Assembly: GCA_903813345.2 (NCBI GenBank)
Contig: CAIIXF020000280.1
Span: forward strand, 5,001 to 69,000
Direction: 5' to 3'
Source of the DNA: Owenia fusiformis
Taxonomy: Eukaryota > Annelida > Polychaeta > Sabellida > Oweniidae
Length of the DNA: 64,000 bases
Shown here in pieces: positions 46,739-57,425 of this stretch. A model generated the notes under the pieces. It had not been told where the DNA came from, ran no database searches, and saw only the letters and a list, made by a program, of their open reading frames with translations. Numbering within the stretch: position 1 is the first letter of the stretch; each line of letters starts with the position of its first letter. The translations under genes and the position numbers were made by a program.

Positions 46739-46910
46739 GCAATTTTAGACTGTAAGATGATCTCTTCTGTAATCAAGGTGATGTTGGTACACTTCCGCCG
46801 TTAGAAAAACAAAGACTAAGACAAAGACTATATAGCAATTAATCCTTTTGTAATCATTAAATGTTAGATTCTTATTATTTTGTTGGACAATGTTCAGACT
46901 TCTGACCAAG
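46739..46910 (+). repeat. Direct repeat D, copy 1
   Basis: About 170 bp repeated in the same orientation 498 bp further on; shares GGTGATGTTGGTACACTTCC and CATTAAATGTTAGATTCTT. No coding potential. Confidence 0.8.
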
Positions 46911-47235
46911 ATTAAATCATTTATGTTTGTATTTAAAAAATAGTATTTCAATCAGACAGACGCTCTAATGAGTTAGAAAAATACATTTGTCCATTTCCTC
47001 TCAAGAAGTTTTCAAAGGTAATCAAGTCGATTTGTTTGAGTGTTTAGCATTGTTTTTCATAACTTGACGCTTCCATGAACAGAATGACTTTGAAATGAGT
47101 TTTTATAATTTTAGCTTTTATACGGACATGCTTATTGTATATTTCTATATGAACGTTGTAGTTATGTGGTGTAACATCGCCCCCCCCCCCCCAAATTACA
47201 GGTATACAAATTTTGGTCGGAATGCATTAACTTGC

Positions 47236-47408
47236 AATTAAAAGCAATTTTAGACTGTTAGATGATCTCTTATGTAATCTAGGTGATGTTGGTACACTTC
47301 CGCATTTAAGAAAACAAAGACTAAAACAAAGAGAACTAAGCAATTAATCCTTTTGTTATCATTAAATGTTAGATTCTTTTTTTTATTGGACAATATTAAG
47401 ACTTCTGT
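47236..47408 (+). repeat. Direct repeat D, copy 2
   Basis: Second copy of 46739-46910, about 88-90% alike by eye. A 12-bp C tract precedes it at about 47178. Confidence 0.8.
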
Positions 47409-47677
47409 CTGCGATTGTTGTGCAGGTATGTGTATAAAATCATGTGAACAACATTATCGTGGAATCTCCCATATTCATTCTCATAATGTCTTACAGCTAT
47501 TTCGCAAATGACATAATCCTAAACAACATATGGACATAATATTGCAGAACTGAGCGAAAAGAAAGGTGGAACAAATCAGATTAAGATATTTTATTTTTGA
47601 AAGGCACAAAGGGCAACAAAACTTAAAGGCGTTGTAAAATAGATCGTGCTTTTATATGATCCCCTTCTACAGTACCC

Positions 47678-47761
47678 TACCCTTTGCATTTGTTCGACTT
47701 CACTTCTTAAATGAGAGTTTCGTCTTCTCGTAGTTTATAATTAGACTCTGCACGCAGCGTA
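47678..47761 (+). mobile_element. TACCCT mini-element, short form, copy 2 (84 bp)
   Basis: TACCCTTTGCATTTGTTCGA to AGACTCTGCACGCAGCGTA. Flanks ACAGTACCC and ATAGTGCCC agree at 7 of 9 positions, both differences being transitions, as for an older 9-bp target duplication. Confidence 0.75.
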
Positions 47762-47822
47762 ATAGTGCCCCTATTATCCATGTTCATGTTCTCATTTGAT
47801 TTTTCATCAGTTATGACTTGAT

Positions 47823-47944
47823 AACATTTGCTCCGATTTTCATTACGGCGCCCGGCCGATTGAGTATCTTGTTCAGAATTGAATACAATTTTGAACAAAA
47901 TACTCATCGGCCGGGCGCCGGTGCTGAAAATCTGAGCAAATGTG
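47823..47944. repeat. 122-bp near-perfect hairpin with GC-rich stem
   Basis: Arms 47823-47881 and 47885-47944 are reverse complements over about 58 bp, including GGCGCCCGGCCGAT. The loop is only a few bases. Frames of 80 and 78 codons on opposite strands arise from the symmetry. It could be a miniature element or a small-RNA hairpin; no TIR-type terminus or target duplication was found. Confidence 0.75.
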
Positions 47945-48054
47945 ACCACGGCTTTATAAAAACATACTCTTTAATACACGAACAGATTCAAAATGAGATT
48001 TTATCTATCAGAGAAATAAAAATGGAAAATTTGTATTCTGAAAATATTAACTGA

Positions 48055-48789
48055 TGCATTGGTTAGTATTAAATATTAAGTTTTACAGTCGGAAACCTCA
48101 AGTGGCGGGAAATTTGATTAAACAAAACGCTGGATTAATATGTGGACAACTTGCAAATGAAATGAAAGTAACATGACAGAACGAGTATGTACGCCCAATA
48201 AATACTTTTATAGTTTTAATGTGCATTCAAAGGACCCTGTTTGTTAAATTGATAGAAATGAATAGTTTTATTATCGGAAAAAACTGAGAAATATCTACCC
48301 GATTCGCCAGAATAGTCATCATCATATCAGTGCGAAAAATTAGCTATATTTATTTTCTATCCGATATACACCTGATATTGATAGCCTTCCACGATCATGG
48401 TCCGTTGACATCATCAACCTTGTGATTTGCCATAAGTGATTAACCAATATTTTTTAATTAAAAGTCGGGGTTGACGTTTCTTGACTTTTCACACTTACAT
48501 CAAAACATAATTTGAAAATAAAAGGCATAAAATGGCCATTAAAAGTACATTTTTGAACAAAAGTATCAACTTATATTACACTGCAAGCAAATACAAAGTG
48601 AAAAGAACGTCTTCCCGGTGATTGAAATACGGATCGGTAAGTCAACAAATCTAACTGTTAAATAAACAAGCTTAGCCTATGTCTGCGATTGTTTGTCTGA
48701 GTGGCCAGATGTTATCCGTTTCGGATAATAAATTTCTGAGAATACTACTGATATCTAGAATACATCTTTCGTGATATTTTTCATAAAAC
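48055..48789. other. Gene-free stretch
   Basis: AT-rich, nothing recognised. Confidence 0.4.
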
Positions 48790-48879
48790 TACCCTTTGCA
48801 TTCGTTTGACTTCACTTCTTTTAAAAGAGAGCTTCGTCTTAGTGTATACGTAGTTTAACTAGACTCTGCACGCAGGGTA
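48790..48879 (+). mobile_element. TACCCT mini-element, short form, copy 3 (90 bp)
   Basis: TACCCTTTGCATTCGTTTGA to AGACTCTGCACGCAGGGTA, flanked by a perfect 9-bp duplication TCATAAAAC (48781-48789 and 48880-48888). Confidence 0.9.
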
Positions 48880-49115
48880 TCATAAAACAGGCATCTTAGC
48901 TGCAATTTTGAATAATAGCGTAATTCATAGTACAATATAAATTAACCCGCCTCTGTTTAATTCAAATATGCATTACCCTTAAGATTTATATACTTAGACA
49001 CCTTTTCCTTCTTGATTCGGATTTTTATCTTGTCTTCATCTAAATCTGTGGATTAATAACAGTTTTTAGTATACAAATTGAACATACAAAATGTAGCGTA
49101 TTGATTACACGTTAC

Positions 49116-49356
49116 AGTGGCGTAGCCAGCTTTCAGTCGGGGGGGGAAGGGGTGCGATCGTGGCATTAAAAATGTTTTTGAAGATTTGTTTTGAATTTTA
49201 AAAAAATTGGTGCAACTTCGTTCAAAATCGAGCTAGAAGCTTAAAAAAAAGCATTTTAAGACTTTTCTCTTCTATCTAATGGTTCTATTTTCATTGATTA
49301 TGGAGGGGGGGGGGGGGTGCGACCGCATCCCATCGCATCCCCCTGGCTACGCCTAT
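49116..49356 (+). mobile_element. MITE, GGCGTAGCCAG/CTGGCTACGCC termini, most complete copy
   Basis: About 240 bp from AGTGGCGTAGCCAG to CTGGCTACGCCTAT with G tracts just inside each end (about 49139 and 49303). The body matches 17470-17668. No transposase. Confidence 0.75.
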
Positions 49357-49400
49357 GCGCTATATTAATATAACAAGGTTATCAATATCATGCCAATAGT

Positions 49401-49491
49401 TACCCTGCGTGCAGAGTCTACATGTAGTTAAACTACAAGACGAAGACGAAGCTCTATTTTAAGAAGTGAAGTCAAACGAATGCAAATGGTA
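49401..49491 (-). mobile_element. TACCCT mini-element, short form, copy 4 (91 bp, inverted)
   Basis: On the plus strand TACCCTGCGTGCAGAGTCT to CGAATGCAAATGGTA, the reverse of copies 1-3, flanked by a perfect 9-bp duplication GCCAATAGT (49392-49400 and 49492-49500). Confidence 0.9.
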
Positions 49492-49500
49492 GCCAATAGT

Positions 49501-50775
49501 TAGATGGTTAACTAATATTAACACAAAATAATAATACACGATAATCAAAAAAATAAACCTCGGTATTCGGGCCTAAAATCCAAGGATACGTGTACCATTA
49601 CTTAAGTGTAAGCTGCAATACCATATCGGATACCTGTACCATTACTCAATAATAACCACTAGTAAGACCATAATAACAAGCTTAATAACCATCTTATTGC
49701 AATTTATTCCATACGATTTTGTCTTGTGTTAGAAGATAGTTGATTTGTCTTGATTCGAGACTGGGAGTAGACAGATTTGGACATTTACTTTGGTTACATT
49801 GTTAGATAAATGCATGATTATTGCATGTTGAATAGTTTATCGAAGATTAAATAAAAACTTGCGGAGTTGCTCCATACTTGAGACATTTTGAAATAAGCGA
49901 GAGCTTAGTGTGTCATTCCTGGTCCAAATGATAATTGTACATTTCTAGAGTTTACTGTATATAGCATAGAGAAATCGATGTAAGATAGACAATGGTTTGA
50001 GTTTACACATTGGGTATTTTGATCCAGGTATGTTTCCTGGATGATCCATGTTTTTGCAAACATTGATGTTTAAAATTTATTACTGCATATAATTTTGGTT
50101 AAAATTGAGCAAGTTATTTGAAAGATGATAAAATCTTTAAGAAGAAAGATGAAATGCCAAGAAACTATTTTAATCTGGCATGTTCACGGATGTATTTAGA
50201 ATGCAGAGCGAAATTGAAATATTACATTTTTAGATTTTAAAGAATCAAACGAATTGTTGTGAATTGATTTTTGAAGTTGTCAATTCAGATAGACTACGTG
50301 ATCGTTATGTTTTACCTGCAGCGACAAGAAATACACTTGGTAAAATTACATATTTGAACTCTGACTGAGGATTGTTATTATGTTTGGCATTATAGCCATT
50401 ACGTTGAGTAGTTGTTCTGTTGAATAAAAATTGTTGTCATGCTTGACATTATAGCCATGACGTCGAATAGTAGTATATATGAAAAAGGTCAAAGGTCATG
50501 TAATGCACATGTAAAATATCTGCTCCTCACTTTGAGTAATTTCCTAGCATTTGGATATATGGATTTTTGATAACAACTGAATATATGGATATATGAATAT
50601 ATAGAGAGTAACCAGACAAGAATAGGAGTCTCAATATTATGGACTTTTAGTAATATTTGGAGCTGAAGTTGAGTTGATTTATACATAGAGTGGACATATT
50701 GATTTGAGGGACCTGTTATTCTTGTTTACATAAGGAATAGAACAGACTATAACTGTTACACATTGTGCTCTATTG
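49501..50775. other. Gene-free region upstream of LINE ORF1
   Basis: Probably includes the LINE 5' UTR, whose start I cannot place. 50360-50475 contains two partial units of the tandem repeat that is better preserved at 57100-57420. Confidence 0.45.
50360..50475 (+). repeat. 80-bp tandem repeat, upstream flank
   Basis: GTTTGGCATTATAGCCATTA then CGTTGAGTAGTTGTTCTGTT, followed 59 bp later by a second shortened copy (CGTCGAATAG at 50461). Same motif and orientation as 57100-57420. Confidence 0.7.
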
Positions 50776-50839
50776 ATGCCTACCAAAACTAGAAAAGCAA
50801 AACACCATAGATCTTCAACGAGTGAGTCCTGCACCAAAA

Positions 50840-51985
50840 ATGTCAAAAACAGGGGTTACAGATAATGTCGTTCTTCAAGAAATACTGGATACTGTCAAAC
50901 AAATTAGCCAACATCAAACATCACAGGATAAATCTTTAGCTGATTTGTGTTCTAAAGTTGAAAAAAGTGTTGAAGTAAGTGCTGACCTAGATGATAGGGT
51001 TAAGCGTTTGGAAGACTCAAATGCAAAGCTAATATCTACTGTGAACATTCTTTGTAACACGGTCCAGGATTACAAAATGCGTTTTGGCGAGCTAACTGAT
51101 GATATCTCTGATATTAGATTCAGATCTATGAAAATGAATCTGATATTCTACAACATCCCACAAAACAATGACAGATCACAGCGTTATTATGAGAACCTGA
51201 TCGGAAATATACTTGTGTCGAAACTTAAGATTCCCCGTGATAGCCTCCATTCTGTGGATAATTTATCTGGGATAATTCGAATTGATATTGCCCATCCTAT
51301 TGGGAAACAAGGAAGAGGACATCGCCCAATCGTTGTGAAATTTGTAGACCGATCAAGTGTGGAGAGAATTTTTAAGTTTGTGCACAACTTAAAAGGTTCT
51401 GATATCAGAGTGGCAAGACAGCTACCAAGGGATATACCAAGGCGTGATGCACAGTATGGTAACTTCAAGAACTTGAAAACCACAGATGCAAATCCCAAGG
51501 CAGTAAAACTTGTTCAGGATCGTCTCTATGATTCAAACGGCCTTGTGTCACCTACATTCTCCAAGTCTCCCCTTCAAATGCCGGTTAAGGTATTTAGTGC
51601 TCAAACTGATTCTATTTCAGGACAACCCTGTGATGGTTTTATTGCATCTATAGCAACAGTCAATACCATCAACAGTGCTGAAAATGCTCTTGCCGCCATG
51701 AAGGCAACTTTGAACACCGGTGTATCACCGTATGCTTATAGATTGACAGTCGATGGCCAGTTAATGACAGGGCATGATGATGATGGTTTGTTTGGGGCAA
51801 GTAATGAGCTCATGAGCCTTCTTGAGGAAGGTGAGGTAAACAATGCCCTAATTATTGTTCACAAATCTGGGACTAGGCTTCAGCCTTTTAATTCCAAGAT
51901 AAATCCCAGCTTTATAAATGCTGTAAAGAGTGCCCTTGCAGCCTCCTTCTTAATGGACAATGCTATTCTTGAGACACTTGGTTAA
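50840..51985 (+). CDS. LINE ORF1: coiled coil, RRM-like domain and UPF0029/IMPACT-like domain
   Basis: The frame opens at a GTG at 50822; the first ATG is 50840 (numbering below counts from 50822, 387 codons). Residues about 14-100 are heptad-rich coiled coil. Residues about 101-205 resemble the L1 ORF1 RRM: MKMNLIFYNIP, IAHPIGKQ, HRPIVVKF, LKGSDIRV. Residues about 268-373 do not belong to the usual ORF1 plan: CDGFIASIATV, SPYAYRLTV (304-307 YAYR), HDDDGLFGAS (319-326), NNALIIVHKSGTRL. This order (YAYR, DDG-x-x-GA, NxxIIV, GxxL) is that of UPF0029, the N-terminal fold of IMPACT/YigZ proteins. An ATG at 50776 in another frame begins a basic Ser-rich leader (MPTKTRKAKHHRSSTSES), so the original start may have been there, followed by a frameshift. 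Confidence 0.75.
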   Translation: MSKTGVTDNVVLQEILDTVKQISQHQTSQDKSLADLCSKVEKSVEVSADLDDRVKRLEDSNAKLISTVNILCNTVQDYKMRFGELTDDISDIRFRSMKMNLIFYNIPQNNDRSQRYYENLIGNILVSKLKIPRDSLHSVDNLSGIIRIDIAHPIGKQGRGHRPIVVKFVDRSSVERIFKFVHNLKGSDIRVARQLPRDIPRRDAQYGNFKNLKTTDANPKAVKLVQDRLYDSNGLVSPTFSKSPLQMPVKVFSAQTDSISGQPCDGFIASIATVNTINSAENALAAMKATLNTGVSPYAYRLTVDGQLMTGHDDDGLFGASNELMSLLEEGEVNNALIIVHKSGTRLQPFNSKINPSFINAVKSALAASFLMDNAILETLG

Positions 51986-53046
51986 TTGACTTTTCCTTAA
52001 TGGACATTATAAAATGTTAGAAATTGACAGGTCCCTTTTTTTGAGCTGAAGTGAACTTAGGTCAAAAAGTGTACACATCAGTTTGCAAACACTACAATGT
52101 GTGACACACCTTATTTTCAGTTTATATGACCATATATAGTATTCATGCTGTATATTCAATTGTATGGGGTAATTACAGTCCACTCGCATTTCTCTTGCTA
52201 TAATGAATTCAGCTTGATTACCTTGACTGTAAAAACACTGTATAAATATCACACTTTGTATATATGTTATATTATTGGGTTTATGTTCCTTTTTTGGTAA
52301 TACCAGTATGGAATAATTTGAAATTGGTTTGTTTCTAATTTTAAACTGGAATCAACCAATCATGTTGCAGTTTAGCATATTATGGCTTTCTTAGAAGGCT
52401 ACCTTAATTCTTTATATAGTTGTCCCAGCTCATAACCATTATACCTTTAAGATTATAAACAATCTACCAGCTTGCTTGAGTATGTGAAGTTCTATACTAT
52501 GGCCTCCTGGGAAACAGTACATTGTAATGCCTCCCTTGTATCACACAGCTTGTATTTTGCACTTTGTGAATCCACATATTTATATATGAGGGGGAGGGGT
52601 ACCTTATGATGTGAACCATTAGTCTGTTTGTTCATTTCATGTATGAATTACATTTCTCTAAAAAAAACTTTACTGGAAAAGTGGTGCATTAGTTTTAATT
52701 TTCTACTGTGGAAACAGGGAACATTGTTTATGATCAGTGTTATTCAGGCTTCAACAGAGGGAAATGAAATCTGTTTTGCTCAACATGAAAGGGGTTGGGA
52801 TGGAGGTTTTCTACTTTGTGTTTAAAATTTTTTTCACTTATCAGTTGAGAATCTTTTAAAAGTATTTTGCTTGGAATTTTCTCCAAGTGTGAGTTGTGTT
52901 TTGCTCTACATTTTTTTCAAGCATTGCAGAAAGAAATGAAAGCTGTTAAAATGAATAACAAAAATATGTGTGCTTTTGGTGTATTCAAATGGTGTGGAAT
53001 TTTGGTATATTTTTATAGGAGATCTATAAGGCTTGGTGTTGGCTAA
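51986..53046 (+). other. Long non-coding spacer between LINE ORF1 and ORF2
   Basis: 1061 bp without a credible frame, much longer than the usual short inter-ORF gap of LINEs. It may be an inserted sequence or a genuine long spacer. The codon before the ORF2 ATG is TAA, so ORF2 is not an extension of ORF1. Confidence 0.6.
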
Positions 53047-56000
53047 ATGCCAGCTTTAGTACTAATTTGGAGGGCAATTATTGGAATCTTTAATAACACT
53101 TTGCATTTATCTAGGAATTTTGATACTGAAATGAAATGCCATACCCTCTTCAGTAAGCAACAAAAGACATGGCTGGTAGTAATGTTGATATTATTTTTAT
53201 TAATGCTTCTAATTAGCTCTTTTGGAGATGTACATTTCTCATTTATGTTGAATGCTATAATGTTCTTATTAGTGCTATCATATCAAAGTATGATCATTTT
53301 AATTGTCTACTATTGCATCGGTTATATTTCTTTTACATCAAATACGTCATACTTCAAGATTTTAATTAGAATATTTAAATTACTTTTAATATTGCTGATA
53401 TTTCCTGGCTCACCTTTACTCGATTGCTTATATGATTGCTCTCAATTATTATATTTATCTGGTGACATTGAAAAAAATCCAGGTCCTATATCAGAATTAC
53501 CCATATTATTTTCTAATATTAATAGTCTCAAAGCAAATAGTTTAGCACGTTTTGAAGCACTAAAGTTCAAAGTAAAAGAGCAACAAATTAAAGTTATTGC
53601 TCTATGTGAGGTGGGAAATTTGACAAATAGTGACATACAAAAAGATCTTAAAATTGACAATTTTGAACTTAAACATTACAGATCAAATAATCGAGGTCTT
53701 ATATTATATGTTCATAATTCATTAGAAGCTGAAATAATTCATGAACTAATGAATGATACACTAGGAAATATTTGGTTAAATATTAAAGTAAGTGGTAAAC
53801 TATTCAATTATGGAGTATTTTATAGATCACCTTCACAAGATAAAATAAATAGACTAGACTATTTCAAATTACTTGGTAAAAACCTTGAGGATGCTCAGAA
53901 ACTTCCTGGATCAACTGTAGTAAATGGAGATTTTAATGCACCTAATTCTTTTTGGTGGAAAGATGATAAAGTTGATGAAGCAGGGACTAACTTGCACAAC
54001 ATCTTATTTGATCTTAATTTTATACAACTTATAGATGAACCAACAAGAGTGCAGTCTCGTAACAACTTTATTACTAAATCATGTATAGACTTGTCTTTTA
54101 CAGATAATATTAATATAATTTCTAATCATAAAGTTCTACCACCAGTAGGAAATACTGATCATTGCACTTTGTTAACATACCTAAAAATGAACATTATTAA
54201 AGAAACTCCAACCAAGAAAATCATTTGGCAATATGATAAACTTAATAAAACAATATTGAATCAAAGAATACTTAATTCAAACTTGGGAGAGATCTTAGAA
54301 CTTCAAAATGTTCATATTTCCACTCATAGGTTTGTTGATACTTTGTTCAACATTTTTAAGGAAACAATTCCGCATAAAGAGGTTTTAATAAAAGAAAATG
54401 ATCAGCCTTGGTTCAATTCTGATATAAAGAAGCAAATTAATAAACGAGATAGACTTCACCATAAATTTAAACATTCAAATGATTTAACCTTTCTTCAAAA
54501 ATACAAAGACCAAAGCTTATGTGTTGTAAATATGATAAATGAAGCTAAGCGTAAACATATAGAATCAACATGTGGAACTTTATCAGATTTAAATAGAAAC
54601 TCAACAGATTACTGGATACTTTTGAAGAAGCTACTTGGAAAGTCATTTAATGTGTCACTGCCTTATTTACATTTAGATAATCCTAAACTATCTGCGGGAT
54701 CTTCTTCTGAGAAAGCTGAACTTTTTCTTAAATATTTTATTCAGAAGAACAATGTAGATCAAATACACGAACCATTACCAAATTTTCCATTAAGGTGTAA
54801 TCTAAACTTGGAAGATATTTTTACTGATAAGAATGAGGTTTTAAAACTACTTCAACAACTTGATGCATCAAAGGGGGAGGGGACAGATAAAATAAATAAT
54901 AGAATGCTAATTTTATCAGCTGAGACGATATGTGAACCATTGAGTTTGCTTTTTAACAAAATTTTTACATCTCATTGTTTCCCGAAGATTTGGAAAGAGG
55001 TTATTATTGTTCCACTACACAAGAAAGGAGATAGATCTAAAGTTGTCAATTATAGACCAGTCACATTGTTAAATGCCTTATCTAAAGTTCTGGAAAAGAT
55101 TATTTATGATAGAATTTTCAATCACATGATCCAAAATAACCTCTTTTACAGTTTTCAGTCAGGATTTCTTCCCAAGCATAATACCACTTCCCAACTTTCA
55201 TATATTATTCATTGCATTCAAGAAGAATTGAATAATGGAAACAATGTAAGAACTATCTTTCTTGATTTAGCGTCCGCTTTTGACGTCGTTCCGCATCAAT
55301 TACTATTACAAAAGATGAGATCTTATGGCATCAACAATAATCTCTTACTTTTAATGAATTCATATCTGTCACAAAGACAAGTGAAGGTTAAAGTAAATAA
55401 TTCTTTCTCGAAATGGTCAGAACCTGATTTTATCAATGCTGGTGTGCCTCAAGGCAGTGTATTAGGGCCGCTTATATTTTTAATATATATAAATGATCTA
55501 CCTGATAATCTAAATTGTAAGACTTTCATTTATGCAGATGATACATCAATCTTCCTTCCTTACTCTAAGAAAAGCCCTTTACTCTCTCAAAATCTGCAAA
55601 TTGACCTAAATACAATTAAAACCTGGGCTGATACCTGGCAAATGAAATTTAAGGCATCAAAAAGTGCTGACCTGACTTTTACATCACCTTTAACTAACCC
55701 TGTTAATGAACCTATACTCTATTTGGGAGGTGACCCCATTCCTAAAACTATTAGTCATAAACACCTTGGTGTTATTTTAGATCAAAAGCTTAATTTCAAG
55801 GAACATGTTAATGAGCTCACCAAGGAACTACAGACAATCTTAAATCCATTTAAACAATTAACTCACATTCTTCGTTCGAATCATTTGGAAACCATATATA
55901 ATTCTTTTATTCTAAGTAAAATTGATTATGCTGATATAATTTACAATAGTGCTCCAAATATAGCTACCAGCAAACTTGAAAGACTGCATTATAATGCAGC

Positions 56001-56726
56001 TTGTCTAATTTCCGGTGCTCTGCATGGTTCAAGCACCTATAAGGTCTTGAAGACATTAAATTGGATTACTTTGTCTGAGAGAAGAAGAAGCCATCTTTGC
56101 TCATTTCTATTTAAATCAATTTATCAGCTTCATATGTCACTGAATTATTTAATAAATACTTACATGAACCAAATAGAATTCTAAGGGCTGTCAGAGAGTA
56201 TATTGTGCCTCTAAATATCAGCATTTCATTTAGAAAAACTACATATTTTGCTGCGATTGAAGAATGGAATGGTCTGCCTAATGATTTAAGAAATTGCAAT
56301 AGAATATCAACTTTTAAAGGCAAACTTAGAAAGCATTTCGGGAATGAAAAATGTATAAATATAATAGCATCACTTGATATCACTAGAAAAACTGAAATTA
56401 TATTTAACAGGTTAAAAGTGGACCTATTTCTAAAAAGTCAATAATTTGCTCATCACTTTACAAACATTGACTCACCAGCCTGTAACTGTGGTCATGAAAA
56501 TGAAACCCCTACTCATTTTTTCCTCAAATGCCCCCAATTTGTAAATGATAGAATCCAACTACTTATAGATCTCCATATTATTGGTTGTTTAGAAAAATTC
56601 TTAGATGCTAACTCTGTTAGCAAAGTAAATATGCTCTTGCATGGTAACAGTGAACTTAGTAATGAAGATAATACACTTCTGCTGAAAGCAACTTTAAAAT
56701 TCCTACAAGCAACCAAGATTGACTAA
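53047..56726 (+). pseudogene. LINE ORF2: membrane leader, canonical 2A, APE endonuclease, RT, zinc finger (two lesions)
   Basis: An intact 1045-codon frame (53047-56184). N-terminal hydrophobic segments at about 41-59, 66-98 and 107-124 lead to GDIEKNPGP (D140-P147; nucleotides 53464-53487), which fits the 2A consensus D-[VI]-E-x-N-P-G-P. Then APE endonuclease (about 150-390; NGDFNAPN, NTDHC) and RT (about 600-860; YRPVTLLNALSK, FLDLASAFD, GVPQGSVLGP, intact YADD). The product breaks by frameshift near 56145. The C-terminal continuation appears in another frame at 56148-56444 (YFAAIEEWNGLPND) and, past a TAA at 56442-56444 in that same frame, to 56726 with a terminal finger CNCGHENETPTHFFLKC. 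The C-terminus places it in the CR1/L2/Crack assemblage. Confidence 0.9.
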
Positions 56727-57099
56727 CATGTATATTTCACCATCCCATAATTTACACCACTGCACACCTTTTTTTGTAAAGCATTCCAATATCAGCTTTA
56801 ATTGTACTTTTTCCTTTTTGTTTATATATGAATAGTTACGAATAATTGTAACAAATTTGTATTGCATATAAGTGTATGGTATATTTACTTCGAAGTTCAA
56901 CACAAATGTTAAATTGATTAACCTTGTTGAATTTTCATTGTATGAAATTAAATGTTATAATATATGAACTTGAAATAAAAATGATTAATAAAAAAAAAAA
57001 GTAGTTAATATGGTTTTAAGATGATAGTTGTGTTCCTAACAACATTGATGATATTAGTGTGACGAACACATTAGAGAAGTGTTCGTCAGCTAATTGCAT

Positions 57100-57425
57100 T
57101 CTATATTGAACATGTTTGGCATTATGGCCATTACGTTGAGTAGTTCTTCTGTTAAAGCACAGTTGGCACTCCGACATAAAAATTGTTATCATGTTTGGCA
57201 TAATTACCAGAACGTCGAATAGTTGTTCTGTTGAAGTACAGTTGGAACTCCGACGTAAATATTGTTGTCATGTTTGGCATTATTTCCAGTGCGTCGAATA
57301 GTTGTTCTGTTGTAGTACAGTTGGAACTCCGACGTAAAAATTGTTATCATATTTGGCATTGCAGCCATTACGTCGAGCAGTTGTTCTGATGCAGTACAGT
57401 TCGAACTCTGACGTAAAAGTCTATT
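57100..57425 (+). repeat. 80-bp tandem repeat, four units
   Basis: Units anchored on CGTCGAATAGTTGTTCTGTT at about 57133, 57213, 57292 and 57371 (79-80 bp spacing), each with GTACAGTTGGAACTCCGACG and TGTTTGGCATTA. The minus-strand frame at 57204-57611 is an artefact. Confidence 0.85.

Larger units (their letters stand above)
50776..57000 (+). mobile_element. Two-ORF LINE, poly(A)-tailed
   Basis: ORF1, long spacer, ORF2, a 3' UTR with an AATAAA-type signal (about 56974) and a short A tract at 56990-57000. The 5' boundary is not defined. The same 80-bp tandem repeat lies on both sides. Confidence 0.8.

Noticed and set aside
47707-48054. Mirrored 80- and 78-codon ORFs with similar peptides
   Set aside because: The similarity is due to the hairpin at 47823-47944, not to duplicated genes.
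57100-57425. CRISPR-like spacing in the tandem repeat
   Set aside because: The whole 80-bp unit is repeated, with no unique spacers, in a eukaryotic telomeric context.
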